60,476 nt of DNA from Pseudoalteromonas piscicida. Lineage in GTDB: Bacteria; Pseudomonadota; Gammaproteobacteria; Enterobacterales; Alteromonadaceae. The notes beneath the pieces are model-generated. The model did not search any database. It was given only the letters and a program-made list of their open reading frames with translations, and was not told where the DNA came from. Position numbers and translations under genes: made by a program. The stretch covers positions 1 through 60,476 of the forward strand of contig NZ_NKHF01000100.1 of the NCBI RefSeq assembly GCF_002744175.1. The letters are read 5' to 3'. Within the stretch, counting starts at the first letter, position 1. Every line of letters begins with the position of its first letter. This document shows, in pieces, positions 1 to 7,749 of the stretch.

Positions 1-171
1 CGCCAAAGATAAAACACAAACACCTCGCGAGATAAACTCGCTCTCACCAGTCTCAGCAGGGTAGGAGGTGGTTCACCCGCCGATTTGTGTGCATACACAT
101 TCGAGTCGAAGACGCCAAAGATAAAAAACAAACACCTCGCTAGATAAACTCGCTCCTACCACAGTCTCAGC
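1..171. repeat. Two direct repeats with REP-like core
   Basis: A unit of about 58 bp at 1-58 recurs at 112-171 with a few differences. Both copies start with CGCCAAAGATAAAA and contain CTCG, an ATAAA spacer and CTCGCT. The first has a short perfect stem (GCGAG at 27-31, CTCGC at 37-41); the second has one mismatch. Read on the minus strand the core resembles the GTAGGAGCGAG...CTCGCGA type of REP sequence known from Pseudomonas and relatives. The window edge may cut off further copies. The spacer 59-111 has no coding potential. Confidence 0.75.
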
Positions 172-249
172 AAAGTGCTATAGGTGGGCGGGAGTCATCT
201 GACAATTCGTCTTAAAATTAAATAGAAAATATGTTGAATAAAGAAACAT

Positions 250-277
250 TTGCGATTTTCTTTCAGCTGTATATACT
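250..277 (+). promoter_or_regulatory. Predicted lexA promoter
   Basis: TTGCGA at 250-255 and TATACT at 272-277 are separated by 16 bp and form a plausible sigma70 promoter. The -10 hexamer lies inside the first LexA box, as expected for SOS autoregulation. Transcription would start near 284, which argues against the upstream in-frame ATG at 286 as the lexA start. Prediction by eye only. Confidence 0.55.
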
Positions 278-282
278 TACAG
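267..282. promoter_or_regulatory. LexA box 1 (SOS operator)
   Basis: CTGTATATACTTACAG matches the gammaproteobacterial SOS box CTGT-N8-ACAG perfectly in both half sites, and it overlaps the predicted -10 element of lexA. Confidence 0.9.
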
Positions 283-293
283 TAAATGAACTA

Positions 294-309
294 CTGTATG
301 GAATACCAG
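294..309. promoter_or_regulatory. LexA box 2 (SOS operator)
   Basis: CTGTATGGAATACCAG has one perfect half site and one degenerate one (CCAG for ACAG). It starts 27 bp after box 1 and ends 3 bp before the chosen lexA ATG. E. coli lexA also carries two boxes, the second ending in CCAG. Confidence 0.75.
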
Positions 310-312
310 TTA

Positions 313-927
313 ATGCGTCCTCTAACAAAACGACAAGAACAAATCTTTGAACTGATAAAAGTATTCATTAAAGATACTGGGATGCCCCCGACACGAGCAG
401 AAATTGCCGATGCGCTGGGTTTTAAGAGTGCAAATGCAGCAGAAGAGCACCTAAAAGCCCTTGCTAAAAAAGGTGTCATTGAGATGGTACCTGGCGCTAG
501 TCGTGGCATTAGACTGGTTGAGGACGAACCTGAGCAGCTAGGACTACCGATTATTGGCAGGGTTGCAGCCGGTGAACCCATCTTAGCTGAGCAGCATGTA
601 GAAAGCCATTTTAACGTAGACGCAAACTTCTTTAGACCGAGCGCAGACTACCTTTTAAGAGTTAATGGAATGAGTATGAAGGATATCGGCATTATGGATG
701 GTGACCTTCTTGCAGTTCACCGAACTCAAGTAGCGGAAAATGGACAAGTGATAGTAGCGCGAGTTGAAGAGGATGTTACCGTTAAGCGCCTAGAGAAAAA
801 AGGTAAAAAGGTATTACTTCATGCAGAGAACGAGGAGTTTCAAGCGATTGAAGTCGATTTAGAGCAACAGAATTTTTCTATTGAAGGCTTGGCCGTCGGT
901 GTTATTCGAAGCGCTGACTGGATGTAA
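313..927 (+). CDS. lexA: LexA, SOS-response transcriptional repressor
   Basis: LexA represses SOS genes and cleaves itself when stimulated by RecA-ssDNA. The 204-residue protein has the N-terminal winged helix (start MRPLTKRQ), the cleavage site Ala86-Gly87 (VAAGEP), the catalytic Ser121 (NGMSM) and Lys158 (VTVKRL), each shifted by two residues from the E. coli enzyme. The open frame extends upstream to an ATG at 286, but that codon lies at the predicted transcription start and before the second LexA box, so I chose 313, which gives the canonical N terminus. No clear Shine-Dalgarno is visible, because the second operator occupies that region. dinF, which follows lexA in E. coli, is about 20 kb away here. 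Confidence 0.97.
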   Translation: MRPLTKRQEQIFELIKVFIKDTGMPPTRAEIADALGFKSANAAEEHLKALAKKGVIEMVPGASRGIRLVEDEPEQLGLPIIGRVAAGEPILAEQHVESHFNVDANFFRPSADYLLRVNGMSMKDIGIMDGDLLAVHRTQVAENGQVIVARVEEDVTVKRLEKKGKKVLLHAENEEFQAIEVDLEQQNFSIEGLAVGVIRSADWM

Positions 928-971
928 TACTAGTTTGTACTGTTACTTGTGCAGTTAAGGTAGAGGCTCGC

Positions 972-1190
972 ACTCATACCATTCAGTCTTAATATTTGCT
1001 CAACTTTAAAGAGTAAATCAGACACTAACTGCGTTAAAAATTTCTTATTTCTAACAACTAAGCAGCAAAATTTTTGCCTTGCCAACATGGACGTCGGCAT
1101 CTTGATTTGAGCGGGTTGGGTCTCGGGTTGTCGACGTGATTTTCTCGCCTCAAAATAGATCACTTAATTAAGTGACTTGGTATTTTAATG
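972..1190. repeat. Dispersed intergenic repeat B, copy 1
   Basis: The segment 1031-1086 matches 18964-19019 over about 55 bp: both begin GTTAAAAATT and contain GCAAAATTTTTGCCTTGC, itself a partial palindrome (GCAAAA/TTTTGC). The outer limits are guesses based on ATACCA near 975 and TTGGTAT near 1178, which could be inverted termini. A 77-codon minus-strand open frame here is not considered a gene. Confidence 0.6.
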
Positions 1191-1317
1191 AAAGAAGTTT
1201 CTCTTCCCGCTATCAAGACTAGTTTAGCCTTACACCTGTCCAACTTGCTAGAACGTATTTAACGCTAAACTAGTAGCGTGTTGTCACACCACACCATAAC
1301 ATTTGAATAGCCTAGCT

Positions 1318-1550
1318 AACCTGAGGTTTGGATGAAAAATGGGTTAACTCATTGTTTTTAGAATCTCATAAAATCTGGCCATAGTGTCTTAGGAATAACC
1401 CCGCTCTCGCGCTCTGCTACCGCCCTGGTACCAACATCCTTGTAGACAAGGCGAATTTACGTACCAACAGCTGGCTATTGGAAGTGACTGCAGCGCAGTT
1501 AGCGCTTGAACTGGCCGCTAGAAAGGCATTAATTATCCGAAGCTCAGGTT
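1318..1550. mobile_element. MITE-like element, copy 1 (233 bp)
   Basis: The element starts AACCTGAGGTTTGGA and ends TCCGAAGCTCAGGTT, giving 8-bp terminal inverted repeats AACCTGAG/CTCAGGTT. Its right 56 bp, read on the minus strand, match the left end of the copy at 33131, and its left end matches the right end of that copy. It encodes no protein. No clear target duplication flanks it. Confidence 0.65.
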
Positions 1551-2154
1551 AACCCACCTTGCCAGGTTTGGCTGCAACTACTTTGGTGAGAACAAGATGA
1601 TCAAATAGGATAAGCTATCAGGTCCTCTTATCTCAAAAAGCCTCTTAATTGAGTAAATTGGTATAACCCACAAGCTTACTTGCCTATCGAATATTGGTTG
1701 CTCTATTTGAGCGCTAGCATAGTAAAAATAGGGTCATGCATGAGGGGTTGCCTTGCCTTAAAGAAAACCACCAGAATAAATACGCCAATATAAATTGTTC
1801 AATTGAGTTCAACATTAAATTGGGTGTTACGCTTAACAGATACTTTATTTTGCTTCAATGCTAAGAATTAACTTTGCTTATTACGCTGTAATGACGAAAG
1901 CATTAAGACTTTTTTCATTTATTTGTATATTTACTACATTGATAATTATGCATAATTTTTCTCCTTCTGCTGGTTTGATCTCGAAAATCTAGATTTTCCT
2001 TTCTATAGCTATTGCTCTTAAAAATCTTGCGTTTTGTTTGTTTTTTGACTAATTGGTTAATAGTCGTGCAGTAAGTCTATGTACCAATAGACAATATGAC
2101 AGTCATCCAATAATAACAAAAGGTGGTTTTTAGCCGCCTTGAAGGAGACGTCAA

Positions 2155-3297
2155 ATGAAAATTTGTCGATTAGTTGTAGCATTTGTCACCGTGCTAATCG
2201 CCACGCCCTCACTTGCTAATAGTGATTACAATATGAGGCAAGGTGTGACAGACATCAGTCATCAAGTATATGAACTCCATATGACCATATTTCTCATATG
2301 CTGTGTTATTGGGGTGATAGTCTTTGGTGTGATGTTTTGGGCACTTATAAAGCATCGTAAATCCAAAGGAGCTGTAGCCGCTCAATTTCATGAAAGCACA
2401 AAAGTTGAGATCCTGTGGACTGCCATTCCATTTTTAATTTTGATAGGGATGGCAATACCAGCCACTAAAACTCTCATTGCAATGGAAGATACAAGTAAAG
2501 CCGATCTCACAATCAAAGTGACGGGATCACAATGGAAATGGCATTACGAGTATATGGGACACGAGGTTGAATTTTATTCTCTATTATCCACACCAAAAGA
2601 TGAAATTAGCGATCTCCAAGAGAAGAATGAAAATTATCTTTTGGAGGTGGATAAACATTTGGTAATACCCACAGATAGAAAAGTTCGATTTCTAATGACC
2701 TCTGATGACGTTATTCACTCTTGGTGGGTTCCTGACTTTGCGGTGAAAAAAGATGCTAATCCTGGGTTCATTAACGAAGCATGGACCAAAGTTAACGAAG
2801 AAGGGATATATAGAGGACAATGCGCCGAGCTTTGCGGTAAAGACCATGGCTTTATGCCTGTGGTGGTAGAAGCTGTTAGCCCTGAAAAATTTGATAATTG
2901 GCTCGCTGATGCCAAAGCGGCTAAAGCGAAAGCAGCAGCTGAATCACAAGCCGTTGCTCAGCAAACATTGTCAAAAGAAGAATTGATGGAAGTTGGGGAA
3001 CAAACCTACATGGCATATTGTGCTGCCTGTCACCAACCAACAGGGTTGGGCTTACCTGGCGTATTCCCAGCGATGAAAGGGAGTAAAGTGGTCACTGGTG
3101 ATATCAAAGCGCATATAGATATCTTATTACTTGGTCGCCCGGGAACTGCCATGCAATCTTTTGCAAAACAATTAACGATAAAACAGCTCGCAGGGGTCAT
3201 TACTTACAAAAGAAACAGCTGGGGTAACGACACAGGAGAAGTGGTTCAACCTAGCCAAGTTCAGAAAGAAATTGATGCATTAGAGGAGGCTAAGTAA
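2155..3297 (+). CDS. coxB: Cytochrome c oxidase subunit II with fused cytochrome c domain
   Basis: Subunit II carries the CuA centre that accepts electrons for an aa3-type oxidase. The 380-residue protein has a signal peptide (cleavage near ...TPSLAN), two membrane segments (about 40-65 and 82-103) and a periplasmic cupredoxin domain with the CuA ligands C223, C227, H231 and M234 (CAELCGKDHGFM). A C-terminal cytochrome c domain carries C289-x-x-C292-H293, which marks a caa3-type enzyme. A strong Shine-Dalgarno (AAGGAGA, 2142-2148) precedes the ATG. It opens the oxidase operon and its stop codon overlaps the ctaD start. Confidence 0.96.
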   Translation: MKICRLVVAFVTVLIATPSLANSDYNMRQGVTDISHQVYELHMTIFLICCVIGVIVFGVMFWALIKHRKSKGAVAAQFHESTKVEILWTAIPFLILIGMAIPATKTLIAMEDTSKADLTIKVTGSQWKWHYEYMGHEVEFYSLLSTPKDEISDLQEKNENYLLEVDKHLVIPTDRKVRFLMTSDDVIHSWWVPDFAVKKDANPGFINEAWTKVNEEGIYRGQCAELCGKDHGFMPVVVEAVSPEKFDNWLADAKAAKAKAAAESQAVAQQTLSKEELMEVGEQTYMAYCAACHQPTGLGLPGVFPAMKGSKVVTGDIKAHIDILLLGRPGTAMQSFAKQLTIKQLAGVITYKRNSWGNDTGEVVQPSQVQKEIDALEEAK

Positions 3298-4871
3298 TGA
3301 GTGCCATAGTAGAAGAACATTCACATCATGCGGCTCCCAAAGGTTTAAAGCGTTGGCTTTTCACAACCAACCATAAAGATATTGGAACACTCTATCTATT
3401 GTTTTCGTTGACCATGTTCTTAATTGGTGGGGCGATGGCGATGGTTATCCGAGCTGAGCTATTCCAGCCTGGTTTGCAGCTAGTAGATCCGCACTTCTTT
3501 AATCAAATGACAACGGTACATGGCTTGATTATGGTATTTGGTGCGGTGATGCCAGCGTTTACTGGTCTTGCAAATTGGATGATCCCAATGATGATAGGGG
3601 CACCCGATATGGCACTTCCTAGGATGAATAACTGGAGCTTTTGGATCTTACCTTTCGCGTTCGCTATTTTGCTTATGTCTTTGTTTTTAGAAGGTGGTGG
3701 ACCCGCATTTGGTTGGACTTTTTACGCTCCACTCTCGACAACCTATAGTAATGATAATACAGCATTCTTCGTGTTTGCAGTTCATATCATGGGGATAAGC
3801 TCAATCATGGGCGCTATCAACGTCATAGTGACTATCGTCAATCTCAGAGCTCCAGGAATGACATGGATGAAGCTGCCACTTTTTGTCTGGACTTGGCTTA
3901 TTACGGCATTCTTGTTAATTGCGGTTATGCCAGTTTTAGCCGGAGCTGTCACTATGGTATTGACTGATAAATTTTTTGGTACGAGTTTTTTTGATGCCGC
4001 TGGCGGCGGAGATCCGGTTATGTTTCAGCACATATTCTGGTTTTTTGGTCATCCTGAGGTATATATAATGATACTTCCCGCTTTCGGTATTATCTCGACC
4101 ATAGTGCCTACCTTCTCCAGAAAGAAACTATTTGGCTATGCTTCAATGGTATACGCTACAGCTTCTATTGCGTTGCTCTCGTTTGTTGTGTGGGCGCATC
4201 ATATGTTTACCACCGGGATGCCTTTGGCCGGTGAGCTTTTCTTTATGTATGCGACGATGCTTATCTCTGTGCCAACAGGAGTAAAAGTATTCAATTGGGT
4301 GGCGACCATGTGGCGAGGAGCAATTAGCTTTGAAGTGCCGATGCTCTTTTCAATCGCCTTCATTGTGCTATTCACGATCGGTGGATTCTCCGGCTTGATG
4401 TTAGCGATTACCCCTGCTGATTTCCAATATCATGATACCTACTTTGTTGTTGCTCACTTCCACTATGTGCTCGTAACTGGTGCCGTGTTTTCTATCATGG
4501 CAGCGGCTTATTATTGGTTGCCCAAGTGGACGGGGCATATGTTTGATATAAAGCTGGCGAAGTTACATTTTTGGTTATCCCTGATAAGTGTCAACATATT
4601 GTTTTTCCCTATGCATTTTGTAGGTCTTGCTGGTATGCCGAGGCGGATACCTGACTATGCACTCCAGTTTGCTGATTTTAATGCCATAATCAGTATCGGT
4701 GGGTTTGCATTTGGCTTGTCGCAATTACTATTTGTTGCTGTAGTGTATAAATGTGCTAAAGGAGGCGAGCAAGTTCCCGGAAAAGTCTGGGATGGTGCTG
4801 AGGGCCTCGAGTGGGATGTACCATCACCTGCGCCATACCATACATTTTCTACTCCACCGGAGATCAAGTAA
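3297..4871 (+). CDS. ctaD: Cytochrome c oxidase subunit I
   Basis: Catalytic subunit of the aa3 haem-copper oxidase, reducing oxygen at haem a3-CuB and pumping protons. It has 524 residues and about twelve hydrophobic segments. The HPEVY motif carries the His-Tyr pair of the CuB site, HHMFTTG carries further CuB ligands, and AHFHYV near residue 380 carries haem ligands. It starts with ATG inside the coxB stop (TAATG) and its own stop overlaps the ctaG start, so the first three genes are translationally coupled. Length and motifs are ordinary. Confidence 0.97.
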   Translation: MSAIVEEHSHHAAPKGLKRWLFTTNHKDIGTLYLLFSLTMFLIGGAMAMVIRAELFQPGLQLVDPHFFNQMTTVHGLIMVFGAVMPAFTGLANWMIPMMIGAPDMALPRMNNWSFWILPFAFAILLMSLFLEGGGPAFGWTFYAPLSTTYSNDNTAFFVFAVHIMGISSIMGAINVIVTIVNLRAPGMTWMKLPLFVWTWLITAFLLIAVMPVLAGAVTMVLTDKFFGTSFFDAAGGGDPVMFQHIFWFFGHPEVYIMILPAFGIISTIVPTFSRKKLFGYASMVYATASIALLSFVVWAHHMFTTGMPLAGELFFMYATMLISVPTGVKVFNWVATMWRGAISFEVPMLFSIAFIVLFTIGGFSGLMLAITPADFQYHDTYFVVAHFHYVLVTGAVFSIMAAAYYWLPKWTGHMFDIKLAKLHFWLSLISVNILFFPMHFVGLAGMPRRIPDYALQFADFNAIISIGGFAFGLSQLLFVAVVYKCAKGGEQVPGKVWDGAEGLEWDVPSPAPYHTFSTPPEIK

Positions 4872-5437
4872 TGCAACATGGGCGCCTACTTAAGAAACTT
4901 ATCTTACTGACACTTGGGATGTTTGCGTTCGCTTTTGCATTGGTTCCGCTTTACGACGTTTTTTGTGATGTGACAGGGCTCAACGGCAAACCTTCGATGG
5001 AAGTGGCTGAACAAAGTGAGGCCATTGTTGATAGCCGCCAAGTTGAAGTAAGTTTCACAACCCATAGTCAAAGTCAGGCGCCATTTAAAGTTGATGCTGT
5101 ACAGCACTCTGTCAGCGTGCAACCTGGCAAGCTAACAGATGTTAAGTTTATAGCAAAAAATATGAGTGACAGTGAGCGTGTATTACAAGCAATTCCCTCT
5201 GTATCTCCGGGGAAAGCTGCCAAGTATTTACATAAAATGGCCTGCTTCTGCTTTGATCAGCAGCCAATGAAAGGCCAAGAAGAAGTTGAGTTTGTACTGA
5301 GGTTTTATGTGGATACAGAGCTACCTAATGATGTAGAAGAGCTGACGCTTTCGTACACGTTGTTTGATATTACAGAGCGAGTAAGCAAGACCCAAAGTGC
5401 AGAATTGGGTCAGTTAGTTGCTCTAAAGGAGTTCTAA
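4871..5437 (+). CDS. ctaG: CtaG/Cox11 family CuB assembly protein
   Basis: Cox11-type copper chaperone that delivers copper to CuB of subunit I. It has 188 residues: one N-terminal membrane anchor (about 10-30) followed by a periplasmic immunoglobulin-like domain. The copper-binding motif CFCFDQQPM is seen about two thirds along. The open frame extends back to 4811 inside ctaD, but the ATG at 4871 overlaps the ctaD stop and yields the normal start just before the anchor. A ctaE gene follows after one base. Confidence 0.95.
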   Translation: MQHGRLLKKLILLTLGMFAFAFALVPLYDVFCDVTGLNGKPSMEVAEQSEAIVDSRQVEVSFTTHSQSQAPFKVDAVQHSVSVQPGKLTDVKFIAKNMSDSERVLQAIPSVSPGKAAKYLHKMACFCFDQQPMKGQEEVEFVLRFYVDTELPNDVEELTLSYTLFDITERVSKTQSAELGQLVALKEF

Positions 5438-5438
5438 T

Positions 5439-6314
5439 ATGAACCATGAACAAGAAAAATACTATGTTCCAGAGCAAAGTCCGTGGCCTATCGTTGGTGC
5501 TTTTGCGCTATTTTTTATTGCGGTAGGCTCAGCACTTACAATTATTCAACTTGATTCGGCCAGCAATAGTGGCGCACTTTTGCTGCTTGTGGGCATTGCC
5601 ACACTCATCTATATGATTTTTGGCTGGTTTAGAAATGTGATCCAAGAGTCTCAAACTGGGTTGTATTCGGCCCAAATGGATCGTTCATTTAAGCAAGGAA
5701 TGGGCTGGTTCATCTTCTCAGAAGTGATGTTTTTCGGAGCTTTTTTTGGTGCGCTTTTTTATGCTCGGATGTTCGCTGTTCCATGGCTCGGCGGTGCAAG
5801 TAATAATGCGAGTACTAATGAAGTGCTATGGCCTCAGTTTGAGGCCGTGTGGCCATTACTAACCACACCTGATGGCACTGTAACACAGGCAATGGGCTGG
5901 CAGGGATTACCCTTGATAAACACCATTATTCTGCTCGCATCTTCGGTTACATTAAGTTTGGCACACGTGGCATTGGAAAAAGAGCAAAGAGCAAAAGTAA
6001 AAGCCTTTTTAGGGTTAACGGTACTACTTGGCATTGGCTTTTTAACTTTGCAAGTCGAAGAGTATATCCATGCCTACCAAGAGCTTGGGTTAACGCTTCA
6101 GTCGGGAGTCTATGGTAATACCTTCTTCTTGCTAACTGGGTTTCACGGAGTGCACGTTACACTTGGAGCAATTATTCTTTTTGTGATTTGGATTAGAGTT
6201 CTGAAAGGGCACTTTACTGCAAAAAATCATTTTGCTTTTCAGGCTGGTGCTTGGTATTGGCACTTTGTTGATGTGGTGTGGTTGTGTCTGTTTGTATTTG
6301 TTTATGTGTTGTAG
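5439..6314 (+). CDS. ctaE: Cytochrome c oxidase subunit III
   Basis: Integral membrane subunit III of the aa3 oxidase. The 291-residue protein has seven hydrophobic segments and the family motifs SEVMFF (about 90), EYIHAY (about 207) and GFHGVHV (about 230). The Shine-Dalgarno AAGGAG lies in the end of ctaG. Its last 101 bp are overlapped on the other strand by the 3' end of the DUF2909-like gene. Confidence 0.96.
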   Translation: MNHEQEKYYVPEQSPWPIVGAFALFFIAVGSALTIIQLDSASNSGALLLLVGIATLIYMIFGWFRNVIQESQTGLYSAQMDRSFKQGMGWFIFSEVMFFGAFFGALFYARMFAVPWLGGASNNASTNEVLWPQFEAVWPLLTTPDGTVTQAMGWQGLPLINTIILLASSVTLSLAHVALEKEQRAKVKAFLGLTVLLGIGFLTLQVEEYIHAYQELGLTLQSGVYGNTFFLLTGFHGVHVTLGAIILFVIWIRVLKGHFTAKNHFAFQAGAWYWHFVDVVWLCLFVFVYVL

Positions 6315-6516
6315 AAATCGGCGATGGGTGTAATTTTATCAACCCAAATTGAGCAGCAAGACAAATAATAAGAATGACAGCGATTGAAGCATATACACGA
6401 TTTAATAATTGCTTTGCCATTGATACTTGTTGCTCAGATTTGAGCATTATCAACATCGCCTTAAAAAGACTAATAAAAACAAATAGCAGTAATACAACGA
6501 TAATAATTTTAATCAT
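6214..6516 (-). CDS. DUF2909-like twin-membrane-segment protein in oxidase cluster
   Basis: A small protein (100 residues from the ATG at 6516; the frame is open to 6543) with two hydrophobic helices (about 2-22 and 39-60) and a short polar loop between them. This is the layout of DUF2909 proteins, which are usually about 70 residues and sit between subunit III and SURF1 genes. The function is unknown; a role in oxidase assembly is inferred only from position. The hydrophilic tail after about residue 67, rich in Thr, His, Gln and Lys, is encoded antisense to ctaE and may be a late extension. The gene is convergent to ctaE and divergent from SURF1. No good Shine-Dalgarno is visible. Confidence 0.7.
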   Translation of the reverse strand: MIKIIIVVLLLFVFISLFKAMLIMLKSEQQVSMAKQLLNRVYASIAVILIICLAAQFGLIKLHPSPISTTHKQIQTDTTTPHQQSANTKHQPEKQNDFLQ

Positions 6517-6527
6517 AAGGAGTGTCC

Positions 6528-7256
6528 GTGAATTTAGGTGCACTTTTTAAAGGTAGATCAAAAACGCCTATATTGGCAGCATTAATCGTTATGCTGCTGT
6601 GTTGTTCGCTTTCATATTGGCAGTGGCAAAGAGCGGTTAAAAAGCATGAGCTCAATCAGGATATAGAAAAGCAGCAACAGCTTAATCTTGGGCATGGAGT
6701 AAATGATAATAAGAGAGATCTTACCGAGAAAATTAATGGAGAAGTTCAACTAACAGGGCATTTTATTGATGGAGCAATATGGTATCTCGACAACCAAGTG
6801 GTGAAAGGTCGCGTAGGTTTTGACGTTATTTCTATCTTAAAAATGAGAGATACCGGCGAATATGTAGTCGTAAATTTGGGCTTTGTTCCACAGCAAGCTA
6901 GTCGAATGCCTACGCCTATCTCTCTCTCAGAGGCACAGGTGTCGATCCCTGCATACATTAAAACAAGCTCGAGCAAGCGTTTTACGCTTGCTGACTCAGC
7001 TGCAGAAAGTGGGTCAACTCAATCAATTATTCAGTATATCGATATTGATTATCTATCCAAAGCTTCGAATCATGCTTTATTACCTATCATCGCTTATATG
7101 ACGCAGGACATATTGGGAAGTACCAAACCACACTATCAGCCTGTTGTTATGTCGCCTCAGAAGCATGAGGCGTATGCAGTGCAGTGGCTTCTCATTGCTA
7201 TTGCAGCCGCGGTAATTGGGTGGAAGCTTTCAAAAAAGGAGAACAAAAATGTCTAA
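6528..7256 (+). CDS. SURF1 family oxidase assembly protein
   Basis: SURF1/Shy1 proteins help insert haem a into subunit I. This one has 242 residues, with a membrane segment at each end (about 13-31 and 218-236) and a periplasmic domain with the family motifs YWQWQRA and VNLGFVP. I chose the GTG at 6528 because AAGGAG (6517-6522) lies five bases before it; an in-frame GTG at 6522 overlaps that ribosome binding site. The 3' end overlaps the next gene by eight bases. Confidence 0.92.
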   Translation: MNLGALFKGRSKTPILAALIVMLLCCSLSYWQWQRAVKKHELNQDIEKQQQLNLGHGVNDNKRDLTEKINGEVQLTGHFIDGAIWYLDNQVVKGRVGFDVISILKMRDTGEYVVVNLGFVPQQASRMPTPISLSEAQVSIPAYIKTSSSKRFTLADSAAESGSTQSIIQYIDIDYLSKASNHALLPIIAYMTQDILGSTKPHYQPVVMSPQKHEAYAVQWLLIAIAAAVIGWKLSKKENKNV

Positions 7257-7740
7257 GACAGCAGTTTGGTTTATTGGCTTGTTCGTACTTCCTCTACTTC
7301 TGGCTTTTGTAGCACTAAAGCTAGATTGGCTTCCTAATAGCACAACCAACCATGGTGAATTCTTACGTCAAGAAGTGCGTCAGCCAGAAGTCGTTTTAGA
7401 TACCGAGTGGAGTATCGTGTATCAGCGTCCGCAGTCATGCGATGAGCAATGCTCCTTATTACTAAATAGCCTACCTAATTTGTATTTAGCGCTGGGCAAG
7501 TATCAGCAAAAAGTATCGGTTGTGGTGTTACAAAATCAAGATGAGCCTGTTGTGGAACACGCTACCTCGTTACCTTTACACTTAACTCAATTACAAGACA
7601 ACTATATTTACTTAGTTGATAAAACGGGCCTATTTGTACTTCAGTATGCGCCTACATTAGATCAAGCAAAAATGAGAAGTGTGCAGAAAGGTCTGCTGAG
7701 TGATCTTAAGAAACTACTTAACTACTCTCGCTCAAGCTAG
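7249..7740 (+). CDS. Membrane-anchored SCO-like protein of unknown function
   Basis: This 163-residue protein lies in the oxidase cluster between SURF1 and ctaA, where many proteobacteria keep an uncharacterised gene. It has one N-terminal membrane segment (about 5-23) and a periplasmic region. C64-x3-C68 (SCDEQC) is followed by a helix and a VSVVVLQNQDEP strand, which parallels the CxxxC-helix-strand layout of the SCO protein at 9637. The SCO copper-binding His near the C terminus has no counterpart (LVDKTG replaces YVDHSA). A thioredoxin-fold, thiol or copper role is inferred. The start at 7249 has a good Shine-Dalgarno; an upstream in-frame ATG at 7216 lies deep in SURF1. Confidence 0.8.
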   Translation: MSKTAVWFIGLFVLPLLLAFVALKLDWLPNSTTNHGEFLRQEVRQPEVVLDTEWSIVYQRPQSCDEQCSLLLNSLPNLYLALGKYQQKVSVVVLQNQDEPVVEHATSLPLHLTQLQDNYIYLVDKTGLFVLQYAPTLDQAKMRSVQKGLLSDLKKLLNYSRSS

Positions 7741-7749
7741 GAGGTGAAT

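Larger units (their letters stand above)
930..2154. other. 1.2-kb intergenic region, repeats only
   Basis: No convincing gene is seen on either strand. The stretch contains a dispersed repeat (about 972-1190) and a MITE-like element (1318-1550), described separately. From 1551 to 2154 it is AT-rich without recognisable genes. A small hairpin (AAGGTGG 2120-2126, CCGCCTT 2134-2140) sits directly before the coxB ribosome binding site. A promoter for the oxidase operon presumably lies in 1800-2120, but I could not single one out. Confidence 0.6.

Noticed and set aside
1..171. CRISPR-like array
   Set aside because: Only two imperfect repeats, longer than typical and unlike CRISPR repeats; no cas genes in the window.
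286..312. Longer lexA start at 286
   Set aside because: It lies at the predicted transcription start and includes the second LexA box; the MRPLTKRQ start at 313 is canonical.
930..1163. Minus-strand 77-codon open frame after lexA
   Set aside because: It lies wholly within or across dispersed repeat B, has no ribosome binding site and no protein-like composition.
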